From positions 192,015 through 256,014 of the forward strand of contig NZ_JAJIRQ010000006.1 of NCBI RefSeq assembly GCF_025717605.1: 64,000 nucleotides of DNA, read 5' to 3'. The stretch comes from Paucibacter sp. TC2R-5 (GTDB lineage Bacteria > Pseudomonadota > Gammaproteobacteria > Burkholderiales > Burkholderiaceae_C). Shown in pieces: positions 7,204 through 15,394 of the stretch. The translations under genes and the position numbers were made by a program. Under the pieces are notes generated by a model. That model had not been told where the DNA came from, ran no database searches, and saw nothing but the letters and a program-made list of their open reading frames with translations. The stretch's first letter is position 1. Each line of letters opens with the position of its first letter.

Positions 7204-7262
7204 TTGGATTTCTGGAGACAGCAGTGACGCGGAACTTGGCGCGCTGTCTCCTTAACTTGTCT
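7199..7262 (-). other. Probable attI site with three direct AACTTG repeats
   Basis: The last cassette junction is at AAC (7201-7203). From here toward intI there are three copies of AACTTG, at 7201, 7233 and 7254 (CAAGTT on the minus strand). These recall the integrase-binding core and direct repeats of attI1. Between them lies a 9-bp inverted repeat, GGAGACAGC (7214-7222) and GCTGTCTCC (7243-7251). The position between the first cassette and a divergent intI is exactly where attI should be. Confidence 0.7.
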
Positions 7263-7302
7263 GGTGTGAACTGGCTGGGAGCCGCTTGCAGCTTGGCTTT
7301 GT

Positions 7303-7334
7303 TTGACATATGCTGTACAAAACAACAGTATTAA
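7303..7334 (+). promoter_or_regulatory. intI promoter region with consensus LexA (SOS) box
   Basis: CTGT (7313-7316), eight bases, then ACAG (7325-7328) is a perfect match to the LexA box core CTGT-N8-ACAG. A TTGACA -35 hexamer lies at 7303-7308, and a TATTAA -10-like hexamer at 7329-7334 with a long 20-base spacer. LexA bound here would block intI, as known for other integron integrases. Confidence 0.85.
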
Positions 7335-7432
7335 ATAACGAGCAAAAACCTCACCCAGATTTTGAGCTGCTTTTTTGCAGGATTGCTCAGTAGCAACCCA
7401 TATCAGTGCAGCCTTGAGCATTGGAGACGCAC

Positions 7433-8488
7433 ATGCGTGATCCGTCTATCGCACCAATGGGGGACCTCGGGCGAAGGGCGCCGAGGCCGGCAGTTGCGCT
7501 GGCAAATTTGCCAGCGCTGAAATCTACACGTTTGCTGGATCAACTTCGCGAACGAATTCGATCCTTGCATTACAGCCGCAGTACCGAAGATGTCTATGTG
7601 TTCTGGGCGCGCGCCTTCATCCGCCATCACGGCTTGCGCCATCCGCGGGACCTCGACGGCGCAGACGTCGAGTCCTTCCTCACCTGGCTTGCAAGTGAGC
7701 GTCAGGTCGCGCCGGCCACCCACCGGCAAGCGCTGTCCGCGTTGCTGTTTCTCTACGTCAAGGTGTTGGGCGTGCAACTGCCGTGGATGTCCGAGATCGG
7801 CCGCCCGCACCCGCAGCGCCGACTGCCGGTGGTCATGTCGCGCGACGAGGTCGTCCAAGTCCTGCAGAGGCTCGAACCCAAGTTGAGACTCTTCGGGCAA
7901 CTGTTGTATGGCACAGGCATGCGGATCACCGAGGGCTTGAGGTTGCGTGTCAAGGATGTTGACTTCTCGCACGGAGCGATCATTGTTCGCGAGGGCAAGG
8001 GCGCCAAAGATCGTGTCGTTATGCTGCCTGACTCGCTGGTGCCGAGTTTGCGCAATCAATTGGCGATTGCCCACGCAGTGTGGCGGCAGGACCAAGAGGA
8101 AGGGCGAGGCGGCGTCGAGTTGCCGGATGCGCTGGACCGGAAATATCCGCGCGCGGGTTCAAGCTGGTCGTGGTTCTGGGTGTTCCCTCAGGATCATCAT
8201 TCGGTGGACCCACGCAGCGGGACTATTCGGCGCCATCACATCTATGACCAAACCTTTCAACGCGCCTTCAAGCGTGCGGCCAAGGCCACAGGCTTGACCA
8301 AACCGGTGTCGCCGCACACGCTGCGGCACTCGTTCGCGACACACCTACTCCAGTCAGGCTACGACATCCGAACGGTCCAGGAGTTGCTCGGCCACTCTGA
8401 CGTGGCTACGACCATGATCTACACCCACGTACTGAAGGTTGGTGGCGGTGCGGTAAAGAGCCCTATCGATTCGATGCACTTTGATTGA
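7433..8488 (+). CDS. intI: Integron integrase IntI (tyrosine recombinase)
   Basis: This 351-residue tyrosine recombinase inserts and excises cassettes by attI x attC and attC x attC recombination. Visible catalytic residues are R164 (GMRITEG), H295 and R298 (SPHTLRHSF), H321 (LGHSD) and nucleophile Y330 (MIYTH). Between patches it has the IntI-only insertion around [20 protein letters not shown] that separates integron integrases from XerC/D. Its N-terminal SAM-like domain, [18 protein letters not shown], is intact. The ATG at 7433 is preferred over a TTG at 7421 because GGAG lies six bases upstream. It is transcribed away from the array, as usual, behind a LexA box. It appears full-length and functional. 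Confidence 0.96.
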   Translation: MRDPSIAPMGDLGRRAPRPAVALANLPALKSTRLLDQLRERIRSLHYSRSTEDVYVFWARAFIRHHGLRHPRDLDGADVESFLTWLASERQVAPATHRQALSALLFLYVKVLGVQLPWMSEIGRPHPQRRLPVVMSRDEVVQVLQRLEPKLRLFGQLLYGTGMRITEGLRLRVKDVDFSHGAIIVREGKGAKDRVVMLPDSLVPSLRNQLAIAHAVWRQDQEEGRGGVELPDALDRKYPRAGSSWSWFWVFPQDHHSVDPRSGTIRRHHIYDQTFQRAFKRAAKATGLTKPVSPHTLRHSFATHLLQSGYDIRTVQELLGHSDVATTMIYTHVLKVGGGAVKSPIDSMHFD

Positions 8489-8857
8489 AGGCATCGGGCG
8501 TCCTGAAAGCTGACGCTGGGCAATGGCAGTTTTCTGCCGAGGATCGAGGTTGAAGGAGCTCAAGCGGACGACTCCTAAGGGCACGGAGCTGACCACCGCA
8601 GGCAAGTTCGTCGCTCATGCCAGCACCGCCGATTGCGAATCCGCAGCATGGAAAAGCTGTGGTTGGAGCCAACAGCTTCTCGCATGCTCCTGGTCCTGAT
8701 CCCCGATTTCATTGACCGTTAGATTCAGGAGGCAATTCAGGCCATCAATCATCATTTCAAATGGCGGCGAAGACCGGCGGTTCCGGCCTATCCGAAAAGG
8801 AGCGACACAAAGTCGAGCAACAACACAGCAAGGTTTTGAAGCTAAGAGTAGAGGCGG
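8489..8857. other. Gap between intI and the Tn7-like operon
   Basis: No convincing gene. A 46-codon frame starts at 8761 (MAAKTGGSGLSEKERHKVEQ) and runs into the 3' end of the TniQ gene; it lacks a recognisable family. One transposon end should lie here if the integron is outside the element, but no inverted match to the 14620-15260 side could be seen by eye. Confidence 0.4.
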
Positions 8858-10108
8858 TCATGGCGCTGCGCTACCAATTGCCTCCGCGAACGCCCAATTG
8901 AATCTGCCCTGCTCGATTGCTACACGAGGTGAGACATTGTTAAGAGCGCCGTTCGGTGTTTCGAGGAAGTCCAATACCGCCCAGGCATCCCCTTTAAATT
9001 CAAAGATCAACTCAGGCATGCAGTCATGTATTTCCCGCTGGAACTGCCAGAGTGGAAGTCGACGCACGCGCTTTGAAACGGACAATACAAGCACTCGATC
9101 ATTTTCCATCCATGCGTTGAGAGCCTTCACTGACATTCCCAACAAGTCAGCGGCTGTTTGAGGCGTGGCCATGTCTGGCTGAATCAGTCTTTGCTCCCGC
9201 CACACTTTCCTTTGGGATAGCAACTGATGCTCCGAAAACGCGACTTCCGATGCACTAATTTGGCGCGGTTGCGGGAGAGTCGTTTTCGGTGCCAAGTGTC
9301 TGCCAAGCGTTGTACCAGCCCTAGGTTGCGCACTTTTCAGCTCCGACTTCCCGGGCAACAAAGCGGCTTTGTCGAGCCATCGCAGTTTTTCTAAGCCGAA
9401 AGTCCAACTGGATCCGGCAATTCTGACCCGACCGTGATAAAGCGCTCCAAGGACTGCCCGCCCATTTCGTCGCATCATGTCATCCCATTCGACCGTCTCC
9501 AAGCTTTCAGCATCAACCAGTGGCTCACAAGTCGCCTCACCTAACCAGTGACCACATTGACCACACTGCGCCGGCATGACCGCCTCTTGTTCAGTGCCTT
9601 CCGTTTCAACAAGATTGACAGGCAGCACGATTGGCGATTGGCACTTGACACACAGATCCAGTAACTTGCAATTGTGCAAAGGGCACCATGTCCAGGCTTT
9701 GAAGCGCCAAGAAAGACTCAAGTGCCCATGCGGTCGCTCTTGCACGCAGCGGGGGCAATAGCGATAGCGCGGACGTCTGGACTTTGCCGAAAGAAGAAAT
9801 CGCCGCCCGTTCCGATCGATACTGAGCAGACGACCCAGAATCAGTTGCGATACCCATAACTCCTGAAGCACAGGGATCCGAACCTGCTTCAGATTGAGTG
9901 GACGCAGCCACCGTACAAATGCGCAATCTAAATCCAGTTGCCGCGGAACACCCAAGTAGTCCAGAAGTTCAAAAGGACTGATCGACTGAGAAAGTGCTGC
10001 GCGAGATATCCACGAACATGGAGACTCTTCTTGTTGCGCAGAAGGCAAGCTTGGCAGCCGCGACAGAAGATCAAACGCCGATCTCGCATCCTTATGGGAC
10101 TCGATCAT
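8858..10108 (-). CDS. tniQ: TniQ/TnsD-family target-selection protein with C-terminal HTH plus Xre/MbcA/ParS-like domain
   Basis: This 416-residue protein has, after an N-terminal TniQ domain, zinc-finger pairs YCPRC, WCPLH, CVKC and CGQCG at about residues 115-200, as in TnsD/TniQ proteins that recognise target DNA for Tn7-like transposons. From about residue 310 a second module begins: an HTH-like segment, ATPQTAADLLGMSVKALNAW, then near the end WAVLDFLETPNGALNNVSP. The latter fits the Xre/MbcA/ParS toxin-binding domain pattern of a Trp/Leu helix followed by a PN-x-x-L turn. The gene overlaps the upstream tniQ by an ATGA. The extra module is inferred to provide sequence-specific DNA binding or a host-protein contact. 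Family call strong; tail call moderate. Confidence 0.85.
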   Translation of the reverse strand: MIESHKDARSAFDLLSRLPSLPSAQQEESPCSWISRAALSQSISPFELLDYLGVPRQLDLDCAFVRWLRPLNLKQVRIPVLQELWVSQLILGRLLSIDRNGRRFLLSAKSRRPRYRYCPRCVQERPHGHLSLSWRFKAWTWCPLHNCKLLDLCVKCQSPIVLPVNLVETEGTEQEAVMPAQCGQCGHWLGEATCEPLVDAESLETVEWDDMMRRNGRAVLGALYHGRVRIAGSSWTFGLEKLRWLDKAALLPGKSELKSAQPRAGTTLGRHLAPKTTLPQPRQISASEVAFSEHQLLSQRKVWREQRLIQPDMATPQTAADLLGMSVKALNAWMENDRVLVLSVSKRVRRLPLWQFQREIHDCMPELIFEFKGDAWAVLDFLETPNGALNNVSPRVAIEQGRFNWAFAEAIGSAAP

Positions 10109-11112
10109 GCGTTGTTCGACAACGGCGCGTCCATAAAGAGATCTTCTTGATGGTGAGCGCGCTTGCGCCCCGTGTTTCGGACCTGTCGATTGACTCGATT
10201 GAACTGCTCCAACAATGTCCTTGAGAATGCTTGGTCAGCCGGGTTTGTGGAACGAGATGCAAGTCGCTCCACTCCTTGCTCATACAGCAAACCGTTGAGC
10301 ATGCGTAGCCCTGCCGCGTCAAAGCCTTCTATTGTTTTCGCCCTCGTCAAACCTCGACTAAGGATCTGCCGCACTACCGCTGCGGCCGGCGGTTTGAGGA
10401 CATCAGCTGTCGCCACCCGAGCAAACTGCAGTTCTCTAACGCCCAGGGCATGAAGCATGTGAAATGCAGCATCCACGCTGAGGTTCTGAATCCAATGCGG
10501 CAGCTCTCGGAAACACAGGTTCTCAGACTGGCTGCGTGCATTGCCATGTTCAAACTCTGGTTGCAATCTCATCTGCACCCAGGTAGACCACTGCTCGAGC
10601 TGAGGCACCGAATTTTTCTCAAAAGTCGAGCGGCCAAGCATCCACCGGCATTGACATACCGATACCGCCGGTCGACGCCAGCTGATCCCCGCCCCGCAAT
10701 GCGCGCATTGATCCAGCAAGTAGGTGCCATGCTTGACGCAAAACACATTTGCTGTCGCAGCCCAGCTTGCTCTAACGTAACCATCCTCCGCCAAACACTC
10801 TGGGCAGACCTGCAAGTGCCGGAAGCGCAATACCATCGACGATGACCAGTCAAGCCCGAGGAACCGACGGTGGTTGCGTGAATCGCAGTCTATCCAGCGA
10901 TGGACCAACCAAGAGTAGCTCACATTCGAAACTGCAGCGAGCACTGTGGAGCATTGGTATGGAGCAGCGCCTGTTGATTTGGCCACGTACTCAAGAAGGC
11001 GCTGAAGCGGCATACCATTGGCCCGCGCAACGCGACTTAGCAGGCCCAAAGCGCACTCGCCTATTTGAGGCATGACGGCCACGGGTAAGGGATTTAGCCT
11101 TTCACGCTGCAT
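10105..11112 (-). CDS. tniQ: Second TniQ-family protein
   Basis: This 335-residue protein starts MQRERLNPLPVAVMPQIGE. The segment LNPLPVAVMPQIGECALGLL is the typical TniQ opening, and zinc-binding pairs follow (VCPEC, FCVKH, CAHCG and CQC at about 130-190). TniQ proteins bridge target recognition to the AAA ATPase. The ATG at 11112 overlaps the end of tniB by 11 bases; a longer frame begins upstream with TTG but adds only non-family residues. Paired TniQ proteins in one operon suggest two targeting routes, one chromosomal site and one mobile or alternative target, as in other Tn7-like elements with two TniQ/TnsD genes. This is inference. Confidence 0.88.
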   Translation of the reverse strand: MQRERLNPLPVAVMPQIGECALGLLSRVARANGMPLQRLLEYVAKSTGAAPYQCSTVLAAVSNVSYSWLVHRWIDCDSRNHRRFLGLDWSSSMVLRFRHLQVCPECLAEDGYVRASWAATANVFCVKHGTYLLDQCAHCGAGISWRRPAVSVCQCRWMLGRSTFEKNSVPQLEQWSTWVQMRLQPEFEHGNARSQSENLCFRELPHWIQNLSVDAAFHMLHALGVRELQFARVATADVLKPPAAAVVRQILSRGLTRAKTIEGFDAAGLRMLNGLLYEQGVERLASRSTNPADQAFSRTLLEQFNRVNRQVRNTGRKRAHHQEDLFMDAPLSNNA

Positions 11113-12046
11113 AAGGGTTTTTTTCCGCCGATCCGCGAAAGGCTCGTGAATAGGCCAATGCCAAATGAGCTTGATTGACAACCCTGGCATCGCCATCCAT
11201 CGCAACCAACACAGCTTCGACGACGAGATGCTTAAAAACTCGAAGAGAGCCCTGAGTCACGCCATTGAGCCGTAGAACTTCCTCGGTTGCAGTCAGAAAC
11301 TTCAAGTCGATGTCGTCGCATTGTTTGACAAAAGCTTGTAAAAAAGCGGTCCACTCAGGCGTAAGTCCAAAAGGCTCAAGTTTGGCAACTGCGTTGAGCC
11401 TACTGGCGAACTTTTGGTCAATTCGCAAGATTTGTTCTTTGGACACGGCACCAAGCAACACCACAGCGAGCGGAACCTCATCCATCAAATGTCTCAATAG
11501 GGCCGAGCATGTTGTTCCGATACGGTCGTCGCGGCACAAGGCTCGCTGAGAAAGCAGCAACTCCGCATCGTCAATGAGGAGCATCCTGACTCGGCGCTGT
11601 TTCAATGCGGAAACCAGAATCTCTGTCTTTTTGAACAAACGATCTGCACCTACAGTTGGGAACGGGTATTTCAACTCAGACAAGATCCCTTCAACTAGAG
11701 AGCCGCCTGTGGGGCTGCTATTGAGTTTTATTGCAATGACAGAGGTCTGACTATCAAACAAGCCGCCTGCAGGCAAGGTCGAAACAAAGTACTTGCCCAG
11801 CGTTGAGCACCCCATCCCGTCCCCTGCCACGATTACACCCTCAGGCTGGGAAAACTCGCCAGCGAGCTGGTAGGCCCTATCAAGCGCCTCAACCGCAGTC
11901 CGAAAAGATGAGTGATTGACGTACACGTTGTCGACCCGCTGGGCGACAGAGACGGCGGCCTTCGAGTAGCTGAACATTCGCCGCTCTCGACACTGCTGCA
12001 CGTCAAATTCAGGGAGTTCGGAGAACCTAAAACTGGCTTTTTTCAT
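11102..12046 (-). CDS. tniB: TniB/TnsC-type AAA+ transposition regulator with altered P-loop
   Basis: This 314-residue AAA+ protein couples target selection by TniQ to the transposase. The Walker B motif is clear: RMLLIDDAELL, with D159 and D160. The P-loop reads VAGDGMGCSTLG at residues 73-84, where the usual GxGKS/T lysine is replaced by Cys80. This is unexpected for an ATP-binding protein, so nucleotide binding may be changed, or a nearby residue such as K86 may compensate. The start at 12046 lies one base after the tnsB stop. It is the third gene of the operon, translationally coupled to neighbours on both sides. Confidence 0.88.
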   Translation of the reverse strand: MKKASFRFSELPEFDVQQCRERRMFSYSKAAVSVAQRVDNVYVNHSSFRTAVEALDRAYQLAGEFSQPEGVIVAGDGMGCSTLGKYFVSTLPAGGLFDSQTSVIAIKLNSSPTGGSLVEGILSELKYPFPTVGADRLFKKTEILVSALKQRRVRMLLIDDAELLLSQRALCRDDRIGTTCSALLRHLMDEVPLAVVLLGAVSKEQILRIDQKFASRLNAVAKLEPFGLTPEWTAFLQAFVKQCDDIDLKFLTATEEVLRLNGVTQGSLRVFKHLVVEAVLVAMDGDARVVNQAHLALAYSRAFRGSAEKNPYAA

Positions 12047-12047
12047 G

Positions 12048-13991
12048 TCAATTGATTTCAAACGTCTCGAATTCCTCAACTACGAGAGGCACTTCCGGCA
12101 AATGCACCTTTGGCACGAGCCTGGAGGCATCTAACGTGACATCTACCTTCGGAGGGTCCATCACCCGTGCCGAAGTAACGCCGCTCATGCGAGCGCGTTG
12201 AGTTGCGTCGGCCCGTGTCCGATGGCGGGTTGCGTTGATCCAGTGGTCGTGAAGTTGCAGGCGCGCATTCATCAACTCCTCCTCCGCGCATTTCTTCCCC
12301 AATTCAGCGCGGGCATGCTTGCGGATCATCTGGTGTTGGTTCCAACTTAGCCCGCTTGCATAGCTACTCCAGCGACAGGCCGAGGGCAGCCAGTTCTTCT
12401 CTACGGGGTCCTGAACATAGATCCTCGAGAGATCGTCCGGATCCCATTTGATTTGAGTCCTGAAGTTCCCGCCGGCTCGCCGGCGCAAGTCCAACAGTTC
12501 TGGTCCGCCATAAGGCAGCGACTTGAGTTGTACTCCGCCCTGACTCACCATGACTTCAGCGCTCAATGCCGAAGCCATCTGAAAATCCTCCCATGAATGC
12601 GGATACTCGACGGGCGGCCTTCGTTCGATTCCCTCTTGAAACAGATCGAAGGGACGAGCCAGTTTTCGCTCGTTGATCTGGAATGGATAGACATCCGTCA
12701 CAAACAGAGTCAAACCGTGGATCAAATCGCTAAAAGTAAGTGCAGCGTCTTTGTCAGGATCCGTTCTGTGTTCGTTGGCCTTGGGCTTTCGGACCCGGCC
12801 CCGAACAAGAGTCAAATGATTCAGAGTGGCAAAAAAGCGCTCCACTCTCGGTTTCAGCCAAGGCGTCCGAACGCGACAGTACTGCACTGAAAACTGAAGC
12901 GCCCATGCCATCTGCTTGAACGCTGCTGAATGGAACTCCAGACCGTTGTCCACCACGACAAGATCAGGCACACCCGAGGCAAGCCACGAATGCGTGGCCT
13001 TTACACCCTTCATTAAGTCAGTCTTTGGGCTTATAGCGCAGCGTAGGACGCCACTCAGACTGGTGACTCCTGGGCCATAGAACGACACATAAAACCCCAG
13101 AACATACCCAGAGAAGGAGTCCAGCATCACAGTTAAGTAGGGTCGCCCAAGAGGCAAGCCCGTTCGATCGCAGATAACGACCCAATTCAGCGGCGTATGG
13201 TCAATCTCAACACGCTCCAATGGATAAGACGCCAGTTCAGATCCAAAGGCGGTGCGACAAACCATCCTCGCCCGATTCGGTCCTTCGCGCGCCGCTATTC
13301 GGTGATAGAGGTCGACATCTGCAACACGACGAGCGAAGGTCGCGCGACTGACTTTCTCTTCACCCTCTTTCAACGCGCCTTGGGCGACGAGCTTTGCTGC
13401 CGCGCTGCGGAGTTGCGTGAGCGCAAAGTCCATCGTGTGGCGCGCCTTGGTCAAGTACACACCTATGATGACCCTTGAAATGAGCTCCTCGACAAGGGGG
13501 TGTATTCGAAGCTTCTGGCGTCTCCGAAAGTTTCCGCTCACCAAAGCATGCGTGCTGCAATTGGCCCTATCAAATTGCCGAGCCCACGACATAACCGTGG
13601 AACTAGACGGCGGCTTCTCATTTCTTCGCGCCGCCACCTTGAGAATCAGGGCAGCAACTTTGTTGCGCTGTCCGCGAGTCACATGTGCGGCTTGCAACGC
13701 ACGGACGTACTCGAGCCTGCGCTCAACCACCTTTTGATCTTTGGTGCCGAGTTCAGCAAGCTGCGTTGGGACTTCCAGTTTCGGATTCTTAGATGCCGAA
13801 GATCCGACATGCAGAACAACTTCATAGGTTTTGTCCCAAATCCGCTTCAAGACTTGGTCGGTTCGAACCGTTACAGGCCGGCATTGCGCGACATCCTCCA
13901 GAACGACTTCAGTTTCGGTCAGATGCCGTACCAACTTAAGTGTTCGCTGCCCATGGCGCAGCACCAATCCAACGTTCAAACTGAAATTCAT
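12048..13991 (-). CDS. tnsB: TnsB/TniA-type DDE transposase
   Basis: This 647-residue rve-superfamily transposase cuts and joins the 3' ends of the element. The catalytic triad is visible: D264 in VEIDHTPL, D348 in VVDNGLEF and E384 in KPRVERFF. Upstream are helix-turn-helix regions for end binding (around SSTVMSWARQFD and ISRATFARRVADVD). The C-terminal Mu-type beta barrel includes GGPELLDLRRRAGG. It overlaps the end of tnsA by 56 bases and directly precedes tniB. The length fits the family. Confidence 0.93.
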   Translation of the reverse strand: MNFSLNVGLVLRHGQRTLKLVRHLTETEVVLEDVAQCRPVTVRTDQVLKRIWDKTYEVVLHVGSSASKNPKLEVPTQLAELGTKDQKVVERRLEYVRALQAAHVTRGQRNKVAALILKVAARRNEKPPSSSTVMSWARQFDRANCSTHALVSGNFRRRQKLRIHPLVEELISRVIIGVYLTKARHTMDFALTQLRSAAAKLVAQGALKEGEEKVSRATFARRVADVDLYHRIAAREGPNRARMVCRTAFGSELASYPLERVEIDHTPLNWVVICDRTGLPLGRPYLTVMLDSFSGYVLGFYVSFYGPGVTSLSGVLRCAISPKTDLMKGVKATHSWLASGVPDLVVVDNGLEFHSAAFKQMAWALQFSVQYCRVRTPWLKPRVERFFATLNHLTLVRGRVRKPKANEHRTDPDKDAALTFSDLIHGLTLFVTDVYPFQINERKLARPFDLFQEGIERRPPVEYPHSWEDFQMASALSAEVMVSQGGVQLKSLPYGGPELLDLRRRAGGNFRTQIKWDPDDLSRIYVQDPVEKNWLPSACRWSSYASGLSWNQHQMIRKHARAELGKKCAEEELMNARLQLHDHWINATRHRTRADATQRARMSGVTSARVMDPPKVDVTLDASRLVPKVHLPEVPLVVEEFETFEIN

Positions 13992-14610
13992 GAGAAGTAC
14001 TAAGGGGAAGTGGAAACACCAAGACTGAGTAGTCCAGGGGCAAGTTAGATCCGGTGGTGACCTGTTTGTGAGCCAGCAGCGTCAGAATCCATTCAAACCG
14101 AAACCCACACGCGTATCTGAGCCGGCCGATTGACATCCCACCTGGGTGATCTCGAATCACCGTGAGAAGCCTCTCGATCCGGCTATCGCCGATCGGGTGC
14201 TTTCGATACCTGATGATTTCCTTGGCTCGATTTTGTTGACCAGTTGCGTGAAGCTGCTGCTCGGTCACAACCAGAAATTTCATCGATGCTTCAGCCAAGC
14301 GAGCAGACGCCTCATCAAAGAGAGACCTGTACTCGCTAACTTTGGACTTGCGCTTCACTTCAACGACATATCGCTGCCCTGAGGCTTCCACTAGGAAGTC
14401 TGGGGTGTAAGAGCGGCCGCTCGGCAGCTCCAATTTAAAGGGCTGGTGCTTCAGATCAGTGAACCCACTGAAGAGCACAGCCTTTAATACAAAGTCCCGT
14501 TCATAACTTGATTCAGCGTGAACGGGCCGAGAAACAAGTCCCGGCAAATTAATAATGTATACAGATCGCTTTGGCGATCGTGTCACAACTTTTCGCGTTG
14601 TTTCTTTCAT
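13936..14610 (-). CDS. tnsA: TnsA-type endonuclease of a Tn7-like element
   Basis: This 224-residue protein cleaves the 5' ends of the transposon, allowing cut-and-paste movement with TnsB. The restriction-enzyme-like catalytic residues are present: E37 (SSYERDF), D71 (SYTPDFLV) and E84/K86 (VVEVKRK). A C-terminal helical domain follows (from about residue 140), as in TnsA, where it contacts TnsB and TnsC. It is the first gene of the operon. A GAAGAA sequence directly precedes the ATG. Its presence separates this element from Tn5053-type Tni elements, which lack TnsA. Confidence 0.9.
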   Translation of the reverse strand: MKETTRKVVTRSPKRSVYIINLPGLVSRPVHAESSYERDFVLKAVLFSGFTDLKHQPFKLELPSGRSYTPDFLVEASGQRYVVEVKRKSKVSEYRSLFDEASARLAEASMKFLVVTEQQLHATGQQNRAKEIIRYRKHPIGDSRIERLLTVIRDHPGGMSIGRLRYACGFRFEWILTLLAHKQVTTGSNLPLDYSVLVFPLPLSTSHEFQFERWIGAAPWAANT

Positions 14611-14679
14611 TTCTTCAAGACGAGTTCACCCAAAGCACTCCATCATTCCTGACAGAATGCTTGACTTGCATCCCGAAGA

Positions 14680-14720
14680 AGTCGAAACTATTGGCTCCTA
14701 CACCGTTTTGGGTTTCGACT
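14680..14720. repeat. Inverted repeat in the tnsA leader
   Basis: AGTCGAAAC (14680-14688) and GTTTCGACT (14712-14720) are perfect 9-bp inverted repeats 23 bases apart, 70 bases upstream of the tnsA start. This could be a regulator or TnsB binding site, or an attenuator in the leader; nothing distinguishes these. Confidence 0.6.
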
Positions 14721-14762
14721 CAAACGAGACGTCGGCTATTTGAATAAAGTAGTCGGCGTTTT

Positions 14763-15067
14763 TTATTCCATCTTGACTCCTCCTTTTGTTGAAATATCGT
14801 AGGCTTGGGCTGCGTTGTGTATACGACCTAGCAGCGCTATTGAGCCCTCAGCCTTCAAACCAAGGGCTGCAGCAACCTTATGCCCGCCCCTCGCCGGCCA
14901 AGATTGCGGCCAGACAAAACGGAGTAGACAACCTGCGATTCGAAGCCGTTTTCGATTGCCCAGGCTCGAACTGAAAATCCGGCGTCTTCAAATGCACGAC
15001 GAACGCTGAGTCGATCAGGATCATTCATAGATTCAGCCCGGAAGTTACTTTGAAACATTTGCCACAT
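14763..15067 (-). pseudogene. Frameshifted small DNA-binding regulator upstream of tnsA
   Basis: The intact part reads from ATG 15067 (or better ATG 15028, MNDPDRLSVRRAFEDAG) through SVRAWAIENGFESQVVYSVL, like the small phage and plasmid HTH proteins that read SVxEWAxxxGF..LVYxVLSG. After SGRNLGRRG the frame goes wrong at the G/C run 14881-14890. One added base restores the family's C-terminal HKVAAALGLK and continues to a TAA at 14763-14765. So one base is missing, either a true mutation or a sequencing error. It lies in the right place to be the repressor of the transposition operon. Confidence 0.65.
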
Positions 15068-15260
15068 TTTAATTAAGTATAGAAAATTTGCAAATTATTT
15101 TTAATATTCCGAAAATCAAAAAAAATATCCACTTAATCGGAACATTCCTCACCTCCTAATTACACATTCCGAAACAAAAGAATATCTCGAAAACGCCTGA
15201 AAGGCAACTGAAGCTATCCTCGTGTACCCAACCATCCGAAGCAAATAGCCGATAGCAGGA
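15068..15260 (-). promoter_or_regulatory. AT-rich control region with repeated ATTCCGAAA motifs
   Basis: Very AT-rich compared with everything around it. ATTCCGAAA occurs twice (about 15106 and 15166), and between them is the palindrome GGAACATTCC at about 15139. A TATACT -10-like hexamer lies on the minus strand just upstream of ATG 15067. The layout suggests promoter plus operators for the regulator and tns genes, and possibly also the transposon end; no end could be fixed. Confidence 0.5.
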
Positions 15261-15394
15261 GCGCTCAGCCTCAATTTGGAAGACGTGGCAACTAGGGATA
15301 TCTGGCTCAGCGAATGTCAGTCCGAGGCGATCCTGAAGGCAAGCGAGGCCGGAGTTCTGTGGAAGAGGCCTCCAGCGCCTTGGCGCCCATCAAG

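Noticed and set aside
8761..8901. Short frame MAAKTGGSGLSEKERHKVEQ next to tniQ
   Set aside because: 46 codons, no recognised family, and it overlaps the 3' end of tniQ. Could be a remnant but is not supported.
8858..14610. CRISPR-associated transposon (CAST)
   Set aside because: There is no Cas12k, Cascade gene or CRISPR array near the Tn7-like operon in this window.
14766..14780. Perfect ribosome site (AAAGGAGG) followed by ATG GAA TAA
   Set aside because: A two-codon frame upstream of tnsA could be a leader, but it coincides with the end of the restored regulator frame, so it is more likely the tail of that gene.
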